From: Litomosoides sigmodontis
Lineage: Eukaryota > Nematoda > Chromadorea > Rhabditida > Onchocercidae
Direction of reading: 5' to 3'
Assembly (NCBI GenBank): GCA_963070105.1
Contig: OY718806.1
Location: 4,361,865-4,425,864 of the forward strand
DNA: 64,000 nt
Of this stretch, positions 1 through 14,528 are shown piece after piece. How positions within the stretch are numbered: the first letter of the stretch is position 1; each line of letters opens with the position of its first letter. Both the position numbers and the translations under genes were made by a program. Under the pieces are notes generated by a model, which saw only the letters and a program-made list of their open reading frames with translations, made no database searches and was not told where the DNA came from.

Positions 1-3000
1 TGAAGAAATTCCAGTCTTTTAGGCGATGAAGATGTGGCTCTAGGCGAGATAAGTTGGCAGGTGGAACAGGCGTGAATGGTACAAAAAATCTCGCATCCTA
101 CCCTCCACTGATTTCATCGCGTTTTAGCAATTTTTGTGTGTCGCAACTTGGGCACGCATGCGAAAAAATAATGCATAAATATAAAATACAAACGCTTTAT
201 TGAAATTCATTCAAGTATAATTAAGCAAAAACATGGTTGTTTTAAAGTTAAATACGAGGACATTATTAATTACTTTATGTATTAGGAAATAACGCTAGAT
301 AACTTTAAAAAGGCTCAGCGTTGTCAGTTACCCAATGTTCCACAAGCGCTATTAATGAAGAAGATGACTAGAGCTAGCTGAAAACTTTTACAAAGGGAAG
401 CGGAAAGTGGCGAACTTCGAGTTCGTAGAAAATTTAGCTTATCTTTTTCCGTTTAACAATTTTTAAAATACATGTGCGAATATGAAATAAAAGGGTTGTG
501 ATTGACCGTTGGTTGATAAATCGAATACGAGCAGTGACGCTGCTGAAGAGTGTGTGAAAAAGATTGACGTTGATAGCAACATTTCATTGAAATAAATCGA
601 TTCAAATTTCAAATAAAGTGAAAAATGTCAATGGGGTCATGGAAGGCAAGAAGTACGAGGGTCATTTTTAACAGGAAGATGGTCTCATGAAAATTAGTCG
701 TAATGAAGTAACATTATGCATTCAAATTCAAATATCGAATTACATTTTAACGAATGAAAGAAGTTTGCGCTATGAGCTTTTCGTCGCACACTAAATATGG
801 AGAGGTGTCCATGTGCATCCTATCGTATTTGAAAAAGCTTCAAGTGCTAAGAGCAAACATCACGTGCACATACTGTTTCAGTCGAACTAAGTGATCAGAA
901 CTTGTTCAATCATTTCACATCGTACATTTCATCCCGTGGAAGCAAAGCAGTATCATAGAGGGTCACTTTACAGCCTCTTCAGAAACCGGTTCGGATCATT
1001 GGTTGTAAGGTACTGTTTGCGCCATGTAATACTTTGCGCTTCACAAACACTATGGATTAAAATTACTTGAAATTTCTATGTTTGCTTGCTACCACATTTT
1101 TCAATTACCACTCTTCCCAATTACCGCCAAATCCGGACATTGTGGCCTCAACTGAGTGGAGCGTTTTTTTCGGTTTGTTACCGTGCGGAAGTTGCAAAAT
1201 TATTTCAAATACAATTTATGCCTCATTGCAAGGTTGCAAGTAAAAACGGTCACCCCAAACTTCCAAAATTATTTTCATATTTTTAAAAAAAGACAGGAGC
1301 AGTGCAGTGTTACATTCGTCTGTTCACTACTTTATGCCAAAATGCATTCATTACTGCACGAGCTCTAATTTATTGTAAAATATCAACACAATTATCAGGT
1401 TGTTTCAAAACGCAATTAATATCTCTTTAAATAGTTTTGTTAAATTCTTTCAATTTAAAATTTATGCGAAACATCTGACCGAAAACGGATTCTAAGTCTG
1501 AAAGAGTAATAACAGTTTCATGCTGTTTTTTCTTTCCACCATAGAGCAGAGCATTTATCACTTCCGTTTTTCCACAGATGGCACCCAATTATTATTTTTC
1601 TTCCAGTTCATACAACCTTTGACGTGCAAATTTCATTAATTTCAAAAAACAATGGTAAAAAAAGCATTCCTTAGATAAGACAAACCAAATGAGTGATTTG
1701 ATTCATCCACAACAACAACGAAAATGGCCCATTAAACGATAGTGATAGTTATATTTTAGATTTTAAATCTTTATTTGATTAGCATGTGTGAATTTTTCTA
1801 TTGTTCTTTCCACGTCAATACCATTACAGATATATATATATATATCATTTATTAATTTATTATCGCTCTTTAATCTCACTTCTAAGCGTGCTGTTTTTTT
1901 GGTTTGCTAATTTCGTTCAACATATTCTAAAATTTTTAAATTCACTTGTATTTGAAAATGGGCTCAATAAATGTTTTCATTAAGAAATCGTTGCTTTAAA
2001 TTTTCTAAACAAGTATACATTGTTTAAACTAATTTCATCCGCACGCTTGAAAAGCTAGCCCAAAACATTTACCAAAAACAAGTTTACGTTTCGAAAATTC
2101 TTTGTTTAAATTGTGCAAGGAATCATCGCAGTTGTAGATAACATCGATTTAGCATGCAGTGGCGAAATTTTCGGTGGAAATAGAATCTAACAAATTGAAA
2201 GAACAAAAATTATCTTATTACACATCTTTAATGCTTTGATCGGTGATCACTGTTCTGAGGACATGAAAAAGTTTTTGAAGAAGTAATCATTAACATCCAA
2301 CTGAAATGACCGTACAAAAGTGGAACTGAATTATATTGAAAAGTAAAACGAAGTGAGAAATAAAAAAAGAAAAAAATACCACCGCATCGGAAGTTTCATC
2401 GTTTGGTCATATTTCTGAAATTAGAGCGTGTGTTCCAAATGAATTTCATTTTTGTACGTTCCAATCCCATATGCTCCGTCATATTGACTTTTTTCAACTG
2501 GTTTTTTACGTAGAACTTCACGCCAGCAAGTTTTTTTTAAAGCTCTCATGATTTATCATTTTTCATAGTAACACCAGCCAATCGGGCACATTCTTGAAGC
2601 AAGCAGTACTTAAAAAGTGTGGACAAATTTTATAATAAAATTTTGCAAGATATGTTTTTGGCGTGACGGGTGAACGATAATTTTTCTGATGCTTTTCAAG
2701 AACAAAATACGCGCTTATCTATCCTACGACAACTCTCGCTAGCCAGCAAAATTCCAAAACTATCCAATAATTACTTGAACGCTGAACAAATTACATATTG
2801 CATAACTATTGCTACACTTCATTGATTTCTATTGATAAATCATTCTCACTCACTGACCACTTGATTTTATAATTCGTGAAGTTATCAAAAAAAGAGAAAA
2901 GTCATTTGCCTGACGATAGCAGCAAAATGCCTACTTTTTTCTAAAACTTCAATGCTTAAATTGTAATTGAATTAAATAATTATGAAGAATCAGTTGTTTT

Positions 3001-6000
3001 ACACTTTGCATACCAAAATTTTTGCTGTAGAAAAGGATAGGACTGTCGATGTTTTGCTTTGTTTTGCTTTTTGTAAGTTCAACGAACAAATATTCAATTA
3101 ATTTTTAATCTGATAAATATAGCGCATGCTAGCGTGAAAAAAATTTTTACATTCCCACGCGTGTCAGTTGCCTGTGACTTTCAATTTTTACTGAATTGCA
3201 TTTATACTAGAGACACGGCAAAATTTAAAAGAAGAACATAAATAGCGAAAGTAGTGATGGTGCAACAATGTAATTTAAAATTTTGAAATAAATTGCTAAA
3301 AAAACAAAGTGACGGTTTGTTCGATCAGTGAATTTACTGTACAGTGTGAGAAAATGACCAATAAAGGAGAATGATTATTCGCCTCCTGCTGTGATAATAA
3401 ATTGCCTCATAAATCAAAGTCTAAATTCACCGTCGTTGCGTTTAAAATAAGTTGGAATTTCTTAGAATTAACTATAATGCCTTTCCTTTCCAATAAACTA
3501 TTGCATCACTGTGTGAGACAATTTTAAAGTTCCGAGTGTTAGGTTAGCGCTACGGAAGTCTCAGATATTTGAGAAGTACAACTAAAGTTTTCCGATGAAA
3601 TTCCTAGCTTGTATATTTTCACGTTAAAAATTGATGCTCATATACTTAACAAAAAAAAAATAAAGAATGTGTATAAGGGTGAAAGATGAAGAAAGAGAGT
3701 GTGAGAAGTAAGGAGAAAAGATGGGAAGAAAAGAAATAGTAGGAAAACAGGAAAATTATTAGAAATATAGTGCAACCAAGAGCTCCATCTAAATTTCGAT
3801 TAACGAAACTGGGCAAAGTCTGTGTGCAGTCTGTATTGAGCAATTTTAAAATCACATATGGTGCAACACTGCATCTGCAAATGCAAGTTTGATTCATGAT
3901 TAAAGTAATAGCTAGACAACTGCACAGTGACCCTTGATCATTAAGATTATACAGCACAATTATACAGAACAATTTATTTCCCTTTTCAGTACCGCCGAGT
4001 GATAAGCTGAGATGGGTAACTGGATAGATCCTTCTAGATCGATCTGTAGTTTATTCGAGACTGGATACGGTATTAATGCAAATGGGACACTTTCGATTCA
4101 ATTGCAAGCAGCATAAACGCACTGAAAGCTCTGTAACGCGCCGTCTAAAAAACTCGCAACAAATTCCTCAACGACGGGACTGTAGCAAGGAAGCAGCAGA
4201 GCAGTGATCAGGAGCGTATCAACAGTGGATTAAGGCTGGAAGAAGAATAGTTAGTTGCAAGACGATAATCGTTGACTGGAAGAAATTCAGCCAGAAAAGA
4301 AGCGAAGCAGTGAGACAGACGTGTTTGTTGACAGAACAAAATATTGTGCTCAGGCTTATCTCTTAAGGAAGAAGTGAAATGTGTTGATTTCGTTCGAGTA
4401 ATGTTATAGCTATTCCTCCTACCTTACACATTGCAAATAACTAAGTGTAAATTCAGTGGTCGTCGTAATTCTCCTCCATTTAGTGTACTTGAAATCCGTT
4501 ACATTATTCCTTCTCCAATATTGGCACTTTTTTCATTTCGCATAATTCTCTATCTGCACTAAATGATCATTTTTTCGTGGGTTCTGCTGGAAAAGAAAAG
4601 AGAAAAACAACAAATGTGGACTATGTAAAATACAAAAGACACGTCCGCACGTGACGACAAGGATGACAACCACATTCATGCATGCCGGCATCAGTAGCAA
4701 CTATGCAGATTGCAGCAAATACACTAATTAGTGATAACAACGATAGCAAGCAATAATGATCCCGGTGAGGAGGTAGCGTTTTCGCACCAGTAAATGCCAT
4801 TGCATGATAAAAGCAAAGATGATCATGATGATTGATGCTAATAACAGCAATTCCAACGTTTACGGTGTAAGTCGTGTGCCAACGTTGTAAACAGTGAATG
4901 AGTGATGCAAACGAAGTTTCGTCAAATTGATAAGAAGCAGGAATGGATGGATGGATGGCGACGGCGATCGGCGACAACGGTATCAAAAGTCAATGATAAT
5001 TGATAGAGGAAAAGGAGATGTTGTTAAAGGCCATGTCGACGATGCGACAACTGCCGCAACGGCAACACTATCGCATCACGTCCCCTGAAAAAGAGAAAGG
5101 AATGAATAGATAGGTAGGTAGGTAGGTGGTCGGAGTACACTAACGCATTTCGTTGGCAACTTTAATCCATGATGCGATGATGCTTATTTGCCATAATGAG
5201 GATGACTTACGAGGCATTACTGATCGGATCAAATGAATCCGATAATTTATTCACACATCGTCATCAGGCACACCTCTTCATCATCTGCTCCGTCTCTTCC
5301 TTTTCACTTCTGTTCATTTAGCCGTATTAGCTCACTTTAATTTCATTGAAGTTCAAAAGTTTATTAATTCTACATAACATACTCGCATCCTTTTCTACTA
5401 CAATTTGTAATTCCAAATACCCACTCATTGATGACAAACAGGTGATTACAATCAATTATTAGCAAGCCGTCTTCGTTTGACATTTACATTTACAGGTAGC
5501 ACAGCATGAACACCTTTCAAACTCTGTCATTGTATTTCTCCCTCAATTACTTCTAAAGTACACAACTTATATCTGACTCATCCGGCCACTTTATAAATAA
5601 TGACAGAAAGGAGGACCGAAGTAAGTGTCCGCTCCTTCTCTCGTCATTCCAATAAATGCGATTCCAAGACATGAAGAGTGAATGAATGTTCATGCAAAAC
5701 TAAGTATTAAAAGCCAATTAGTTTAGCATGGCATGCAACTTTTCCAAAAACGAAAAAAATGCTTTAGTGCTTCTAGAAACGTCGTGATACATTGTAATAT
5801 GATGGATGACAAATGCGATAAACGTCATAAGCGCCCAATTCCAACACAGCACAGTCAGTGAAAATCACACTAGTAGTCCTAGTTGAATCTTCTACGTGAA
5901 TCTTACGCAACCAAACATGAATAAATGAGCCGAAACCTTGATTGAAAAACAAAAACACTGTTGCTCAATATACCTGAATGCGAGTGAACAATATCCAAGA

Positions 6001-6355
6001 CATTGCACCATATGGCAGTGCGTTGATTTTTGATATGCCGCACTGCCATTATCACCCATCTGCAGTGATTACGACGATACTGTTCCACTGATCATGCCAC
6101 ATCACTTAAAATTGAAGTGGTGAATCTTTTTATTTTAAATGGCAAGGTTCCCAGAAATCACGCTACATAATGAGCTACAATTTTCAGAACATTTTGCTAA
6201 CACAAAACTTTTTTCAATTTCCATCAACGAAAGTAGTATGTCGTTTCATAAATCTCGATATATCTTTTACGTGCTTTCAGTTCGGATAACAACCGAAAAT
6301 TCGAGCAATGCCCGGCAAAGAAAACACCAGAACCTTTTGCCCGGCCCTATCTTTC
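1..6355. other. Gene-free stretch, no supported coding sequence
   Basis: I see no reading frame here with recognisable protein content or a coherent exon chain. Open frames are short and AT-driven. Low-complexity items are a TA run at 1831-1845, a (GGAT)n tract at about 4943-4958 and a (GTAG)n tract at about 5109-5127. The part from about 3990 to 5100 is less AT-rich and starts after an acceptor-like TTTTCAG (3983-3989), so it could be an untranslated exon, but nothing proves transcription. Confidence 0.6.
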
Positions 6356-7140
6356 AGTTATCAATTTAGCAGTAAAATCTTCCATTTCAAAATTTTAAAG
6401 GAGTCGCACCTTTCTTAGAACACTTCAATTTCGACAGCACTCTCAACAGATTTACGGCAAATTTTTTATCCCTTTCAACTTTGCCGGACAAATTTTCCAA
6501 TAACGCTGTTACATTGTAAGACAAGTGTCGGTAACATTGGGAAAGTGGTTTTTTCCATATTATCTTCATTGCTTCACTCGATCAAAACAAATTTTTCTAA
6601 CAAAGATATTTTCGGTAGTTTCAAAAGACGAAGCAAATCCTTCATAAGTCATTCTTTTTAAGTCACATTTGCATAATTATTGCTGCATACTGAACAGCAG
6701 GAATGAGAAAGCCATGGATTTTATGTTCACTTATTAAAGATGAAATTCTGTAGACGGCGTTGTTAAGGACATTGGAACTGAACACAGAGATGGCAAGGGC
6801 AGCGGACATAATATTTATTATCAGTTGGTGAATCTAACCCTTGCGCATTGGGTTCTTCTGAATGACAAATTGCTGTTCGGTGCTCGGTCAGTCTCGATAG
6901 GTCTTGATTCGATATGGCATATCATTGGACGGCTCACTTTATCGATATTACTTTATTTCTTATAGTTTTTGGTAGACCTGACTTGACCACGTACAATCAC
7001 GGCTGCTACCACTCACCATTATTGAAAGAAAGTATTCCATCAAATGGATTTCAAGAATCTCTGCAGAACAAACTCGGGAGAAAATTCCACGACTTGTTTC
7101 AAATCGTCGGAAAAATCAGCTAACGGACGTTTGAAACGTC
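6356..7140. repeat. 785-bp direct repeat, copy 1 (downstream side of rap-1)
   Basis: This segment recurs at 9731-10515 at a constant offset of 3,375 bp. By eye only two substitutions separate the copies (6362 C versus 9737 T; 6548 G versus 9923 A) and there are no indels. It ends on a perfect odd palindrome, GACGTTT-G-AAACGTC (7126-7140). No terminal inverted repeats, target-site duplication or transposase frame was seen. The short frames inside it (60 residues on the minus strand, 69 on the plus) have no recognised family. Confidence 0.9.
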
Positions 7141-8240
7141 ACAAATGATATTTATGGAAGAACATACCGAAACTTAACCGAAACCAAATTAACCTAAAAA
7201 TTAAAACAAAGTTTCACGACACCCATCAACTTGAACAATAATTTTGAGCTGGGTCCCTCGACAGTAATCTCACATTCAACCCACGACATTAACCTCGCAT
7301 TTTGGCTTGCAGTTTAAGTTTTTAGATTTAGTAACAACTGCTACGATCCTTTACTCTTTTGCTTCTTTTTTTTTTTGGCAAATAACGAAGCAATTTTGCG
7401 AAAACATATTGTGATAGAAACATAAACGTATAATATATTGAACACACTGATAATTTCACAACATTAAGGCAAAATTTCCATTTAGTCTGACGCCAAGGAA
7501 CCCTTGCAGAAAAATAGTAAAAGGGATCATGGCTTAGAAAGGCATCTGACATGCAATATGTAGGGGTACAAAAATATTTCACGATAAATAGTTCGCAAAG
7601 TGTAGATAAATAAAGCAAAAAATAATGAGTGGAAAGGAAATACTACGAAAAAACAAGAGTGAAGAAACAGTCGGATTTTTGCTACAATTAATTGACAGCA
7701 ATTTACTGCTTCACACAACTTATTCTCGAAATAAATTGAAATTTTCAAAACTTTAAATATTCAATACTGACATGAAAGCATCAAAATGACCAAAAATATA
7801 AGATGGATTCATACTCATACCAACACTTCTGTAAATAATAAAAAATCAAATCTGGCAGCGCAATAAACATAAACACTTTTTTAATAATCGCGCGGAAACT
7901 GGAACACTTCCTACAAATAAACCTCCATGCCATTATACCAGAAGCTATTGAACAAGACGTGCAACTGCTAGAATAGCATAAAAAGCACAACATTTACAAA
8001 AATCCGAGGAAAAACAGAAAGATGAAACCAACAGAGCTTTACGCATACAATTTCACACAGTGAGATGATATGTTCACTTATGTACTTCGAAAGGCATGCC
8101 ACTAATAGAAGATTATAACGGACGGACGTGCAAATCAAGTAGACTTAATGTGCCATATTGATGAAGCGTATTCATAGTATTGACTATGGAGAGAAGATTC
8201 TTCAGGAAAATTAGGTCAGTTTTGAAAAATTACATGAACA
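7141..8240. other. Spacer between repeat copy 1 and rap-1
   Basis: About 1.1 kb lies downstream of the rap-1 stop codon. It should hold the rap-1 3' untranslated region, but no convincing minus-strand AATAAA was found close to the stop. There is a T-rich run near 7365-7377. I see no coding content. Confidence 0.5.
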
Positions 8241-9450
<1,210 letters not shown>

Positions 9451-9730
9451 CGTGAAGATTGTATTCCCTATAAATCCAAATAGAACAAAATTTGTTGTAT
9501 AAATAGGGCAAACAGCTGCATCAGATCGTTAGATCATGTTCTAAGGCCGCTCCAGATATACTTCAATCAAATCTATAAACACAGGCAACAGTTCCACACC
9601 CCCACGAAGCAAATCACAATTTAACCATCAAATCGGTGAACCCCACTTTTTCATGCTGCCCAGCACCGATTACACGGAGCACAGACACTGTGCAAAATGT
9701 GAATCCATGTGATTTTGCAGTATCGGTACA

Positions 9731-10515
9731 AGTTATTAATTTAGCAGTAAAATCTTCCATTTCAAAATTTTAAAGGAGTCGCACCTTTCTTAGAACACTT
9801 CAATTTCGACAGCACTCTCAACAGATTTACGGCAAATTTTTTATCCCTTTCAACTTTGCCGGACAAATTTTCCAATAACGCTGTTACATTGTAAGACAAG
9901 TGTCGGTAACATTGGGAAAGTGATTTTTTCCATATTATCTTCATTGCTTCACTCGATCAAAACAAATTTTTCTAACAAAGATATTTTCGGTAGTTTCAAA
10001 AGACGAAGCAAATCCTTCATAAGTCATTCTTTTTAAGTCACATTTGCATAATTATTGCTGCATACTGAACAGCAGGAATGAGAAAGCCATGGATTTTATG
10101 TTCACTTATTAAAGATGAAATTCTGTAGACGGCGTTGTTAAGGACATTGGAACTGAACACAGAGATGGCAAGGGCAGCGGACATAATATTTATTATCAGT
10201 TGGTGAATCTAACCCTTGCGCATTGGGTTCTTCTGAATGACAAATTGCTGTTCGGTGCTCGGTCAGTCTCGATAGGTCTTGATTCGATATGGCATATCAT
10301 TGGACGGCTCACTTTATCGATATTACTTTATTTCTTATAGTTTTTGGTAGACCTGACTTGACCACGTACAATCACGGCTGCTACCACTCACCATTATTGA
10401 AAGAAAGTATTCCATCAAATGGATTTCAAGAATCTCTGCAGAACAAACTCGGGAGAAAATTCCACGACTTGTTTCAAATCGTCGGAAAAATCAGCTAACG
10501 GACGTTTGAAACGTC
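9731..10515. repeat. 785-bp direct repeat, copy 2 (upstream side of rap-1)
   Basis: Near-identical to 6356-7140. It starts about 280 bp upstream of the rap-1 ATG, so it may carry rap-1 promoter or 5' sequence. The right end is again the palindrome GACGTTT-G-AAACGTC (10501-10515), followed only here by a 19-bp tandem array. Confidence 0.9.
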
Positions 10516-10588
10516 TGTTTAGAACATTAAGTCGTGTTTAGAACATTAAGTCGTGTTTAGAACATTAACTCTTGTTTAGAACAAGTCG
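10516..10588. repeat. 19-bp tandem repeat, about 3.8 copies
   Basis: The unit TGTTTAGAACATTAAGTCG occurs at 10516, 10535 and (with a changed end) 10554, with a partial copy at 10573. It abuts the palindromic end of the 785-bp repeat copy 2 and is absent after copy 1. Confidence 0.85.
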
Positions 10589-12295
10589 TAGACTTTCCCT
10601 TGTTTGAGGTCAGAAATCCAAGAGAAATGTGAGGATACTAGGATAATCTCCAGGGATTTTTCTAGCCTTAAATGCTATTTTCATGAAGAATTATAGAACT
10701 GTACTGATTATATGATGTAATTTTAACTTGAATCATTTGTCAAAATTCAAAACTCTAGATAGAGCATCTTTTAATGACGGATATTTCTTTAATTTTACTT
10801 GATTCAGTCCTTTTATTTCGGGTACAACTCCCGTTGTCAGCTAATTACTTGCTGAATTCAGTCCAGATACGCAACTCGGGTGATGAAGCGGTTTTTGACA
10901 ATACTTTCAGGACTACATTCAATTGCGAAATGTGTTGTAATGTTCCGTTGTAACGAAAAATTTGAATTCACCCATTTCCAAGTGGTCTGTCTTTCTCTAA
11001 TTAATGTCGGACTTATCACTACCATATGCCAGTTACTTGAAATCCTGTCCTATTGTAAACCTCAATAAACACTGGTATGAAACGATCTTGTAACGTTGTA
11101 GCAAACGTTTTTGTAAAGATTAATTTAAGGGCATTTTTCAATAAGCCACCAAATACTGCAACTGTGTAACTAAGTATGTACTTTTTGTCTGACTAACAAA
11201 ATGTTGTACCTTGTGGAAAAAAAAGTTGTACCATATTATCTTTGTAAATAACGGAACACGCGTAGTATCACAAATCCTAGAAATGTTATAGGCAGTGTAA
11301 CTAAGTGAAAAGAAAAAACTGAACTGAAGTACAATAGTGCTTAACTTAAACCATTTCAGTATGAACAGAATGCACGAGAACCATCATTCCTTCACTATTC
11401 CTTGCGGAAATCCATATTTAACCCAGAGAGCATTGAAATGTGTGTTGTTTTTTTTAAAAACTATTTTTCCGATGTATATGTTTGATTATTACCATCAAGG
11501 AAATCAATAAAAAAATGTTCAGCTGTAGCCTAAGCAAAGCGCCACAAGTCACCTCAGTCGTATTAAACAAAAGTCATATTAAATCATATTAAACAAAATG
11601 TTGACAGGAACACCATAAAATTAGAGATACACAATTCCAGTTGATGAAATCATAAAGTAATGCACGTAGTTATTCGAATAAAACTTGATGTTTCTGAAAA
11701 ACATTGTGAAAAACGTAAACAGGATACCCGAACATGAGGCGGAATTAACCAAAGTGCCGCTTGGTAAAAGGACCTATTACTGAAGTACAATAGTGCTTAG
11801 CGTTTCTAAAATACTTTAAGCCAATGCTTTTTGCAGATGATAATTATACAAATCAGACTTGCTGTGAAATAAAACAACAGTTAACGACAGACGTCTAAGA
11901 ATAAAGCCCCCGTTAACCAATAAATAGTTTTTATAACAGATACGTTATTAATCTACGATTTAATGATCATCGAAAAAAATGGTTACTTTCGAATTACAAA
12001 AACTTTGAATCGCTGTTATTATCCCTTACCAAAATATGCGTAGAGATTTCAATTTTTAGCCAAAAAACGTATATAAATGCTTTACTACCATATTATGACT
12101 CTTTAACTTGAAGTTCAATTATCGCAAGCATTAATCCAAACTTTGTCTTAACAATTCAGTGCAACTAAGAAAGTCAACAGCATATGCAAAATTCGTCTTC
12201 TATCCTGCTTATTATTGGCTTACACTGAAAGTAAGTCTTCAAATACATGCTCATAAATAACAGTCGCAGAGAAAGCACCTTTCTCAATCATGCAA
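10589..12295. other. Gene-free spacer between rap-1 upstream repeat and cap-1
   Basis: No exon chain or recognisable protein on either strand. It should include the 3' untranslated region of the minus-strand cap-1 gene at its right end. Confidence 0.5.
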
Positions 12296-14528
12296 TCATT
12301 GTGGTTTCAAGTCCTTGCCGATTCGATATGCATGTGTATTGTTCCAATCAAATTTCACACCTGTTACGGGCAACTGGCGACGCAGAGCCTTGAATGTTGT
12401 GGCCGACATTTGTTGATAATTTTCTTGAACTGCATCCTGAAAATGATACGAGCAGTATTTAATAGTTCTCTGAGTTTTCAATGCAGATGTTGTTTCATTT
12501 TGCCATTCATTAATCACTGCTAAAGTAAACAGACTTGCCTGATACTTCGATTCCTCATCCCAAATGAATCTAAACACATCTTTTGCGGTTTGTGCGAAAT
12601 CGGCCTGAAAATTTACTTTGTGATTATCTTATTTCCCTTTCTCCATAACGACGACATCCGAAATAAATTCATAAAAACTAACAGTGTACATGACTTTGGC
12701 AGATGTCTCCTTTGTTGATACGAGTTGAACATTGCCGTCTTCGTAATAATGAACATGTACTTTGATGATACCTTTAATTTCACACTGTTCGTTTTTACCA
12801 TCCGCAACGGGTATTGTCCACTGTGAACGCCACCGTCCATTCCTATAAAATTAAAATAAATAATTCGAAATACAAAGTTATAAAACCTGATGTACGATCG
12901 TACGATCCTACGACTACAATGTTGTTTCTTTCATTCACTGTTCTATTTGTCATTATGATGGCGGAAAAAAGTGCGTTAATGGGCAGTAAAGCACACCGCG
13001 TCATACTTAAATGCAAAATTAGAATTGATAACTCTTAAAGATATCATCCTTCATCAATACTTAATACTATAAATTTGATAATCATATTTATGGTATGACC
13101 GACAGCTTCACTATAGAGAATAATCAGCGGTCCTTTACCAGAAATTTTTGGGTTGATAACGATGACTTTCAATACACAGTGTCAATGAGTCGTTGTTCAT
13201 AAATACTGCTGATATACCCGTTTCTTCGTAGTGGCTCTCAATGTATTTGTCGGCTTCCTGCATAGTAATTTTTTTTTGCAATATTTACAATACAGAAGCA
13301 AATATTTGCTTATAAGGATGCAAAATTAGCATCTGTTGGACGATATCACTCTAAATTTCTGCGTAACTTTACTTTTCCAGTTTGCACAAAGCCTAGATCA
13401 AACTTTTCTATTTTAGCACATAATTTGGAAATTCTACATATTTCTACTCAATTACTAAATAACTGAAACACTGTTACATTAACCAATCAAATAAATGAAG
13501 CCTAAACAACAAACCTCTTGCACTGCTTTCCGCCAGGTTTCAGAACTCAGATCATTTGCGCTCTCTGCCTGAATATCGATTGCTTCTTTCCGTAAGTGCT
13601 CATATTTGAATGAATTTTTTGATCTAGGGTCGTAAAATCGGCCATTCGGCATTTCATTAAAAGGTGTAATTAATGTCTGCAAACAAAACTTCAAAGAATT
13701 CCTGACACATAGGAGTTCTAATTTCAGAGTACCGCTCCTCACTTAGATCCCTCAAAAGCTCCGTAATCAGTAATCCTACAGAACAGTAGTGCCAAAAATG
13801 AAACTCAAGTATTCCATGTTTCTGCATGAAATACTAAAAGGCTAGGTTACTAATTTCGCAAATTAAAATGAGTAATACCTGTTTATCAACACTTTCCAAT
13901 TTAACAGGGATAAATTGTTCCTTATTATACTGTGCAAATGCTGCCGCACAGCCATCCTTCAGTAGGTTATCATTGTTAAGCAACATACGTACATCGTTGA
14001 AAACCTATAAAACAAACCATCATATTTTCGCATATTCGCCAGTTCCAAAGATATAATTAAAAACAACCCTTTTTAGCTAAAGTAGGAAATTCTTGGACAA
14101 ACTGCACAGTACTACTCCTTAGCTAATTAAGGTCACTAACTGACAACTTCATAGGATTTAAAAAACAATCGGGTGACTGAAGGCTTGTTCAAGAAAGACA
14201 AAGATGCCGAAGGCATCTGAAGGCACTGTAACAATAGCAAGAACTTGCAAAAGTTATTGAAAACTCTTAAGCTGCTACCACATTACAAATTTAAGTCCTA
14301 CACTTGATAGAGATTTGAAATTTTTATTAGATTTTTTTCCTATTTAAAATAGGTAACAGATGTGATACTGTCTGAAATCATATAGTTAGGCACAATATAT
14401 AATAGCAAGTTAAAAGACTCAAAAAAATCAATCAAAACCTCATTAAACTCTCCAGGAGGAGAGTGCAAGAGAAAATTGGAGACAATCCGTATATTATCGT
14501 TCCCAGTGGCTACATGTTCTTCCGTCAT
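12296..14528 (-). CDS. cap-1: F-actin capping protein alpha subunit (CapZ alpha), seven exons
   Basis: Forms a heterodimer with CapZ beta that caps actin barbed ends; in muscle it anchors thin filaments. Minus-strand exons: 14528-14439, 14004-13879, 13676-13515, 13257-13139, 12842-12683, 12604-12539, 12436-12296; together 864 bp, 287 residues, close to the usual 286. Family signatures are [19 protein letters not shown] across exons 1-2, [15 protein letters not shown] across exons 4-5, [11 protein letters not shown] in exon 5 and the C-terminal [15 protein letters not shown] with an actin-binding tail ending IGKDLKPQ. The last intron (12538-12437) starts with GCAAGT instead of GT. It is 102 nt long and free of in-frame stops, so retention would add 34 residues. 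Confidence 0.95.

Noticed and set aside
4621..4986. 121-codon minus-strand open frame
   Set aside because: Composition reflects GAT/ATG-rich repeats on the plus strand; no domain and no exon context.
6387..6569. 60-codon minus-strand frame repeated at 9762-9944 as a possible duplicated gene
   Set aside because: It is repeated only because the whole 785-bp block is; the one coding difference is Pro to Ser, and there is no family match or splice structure.
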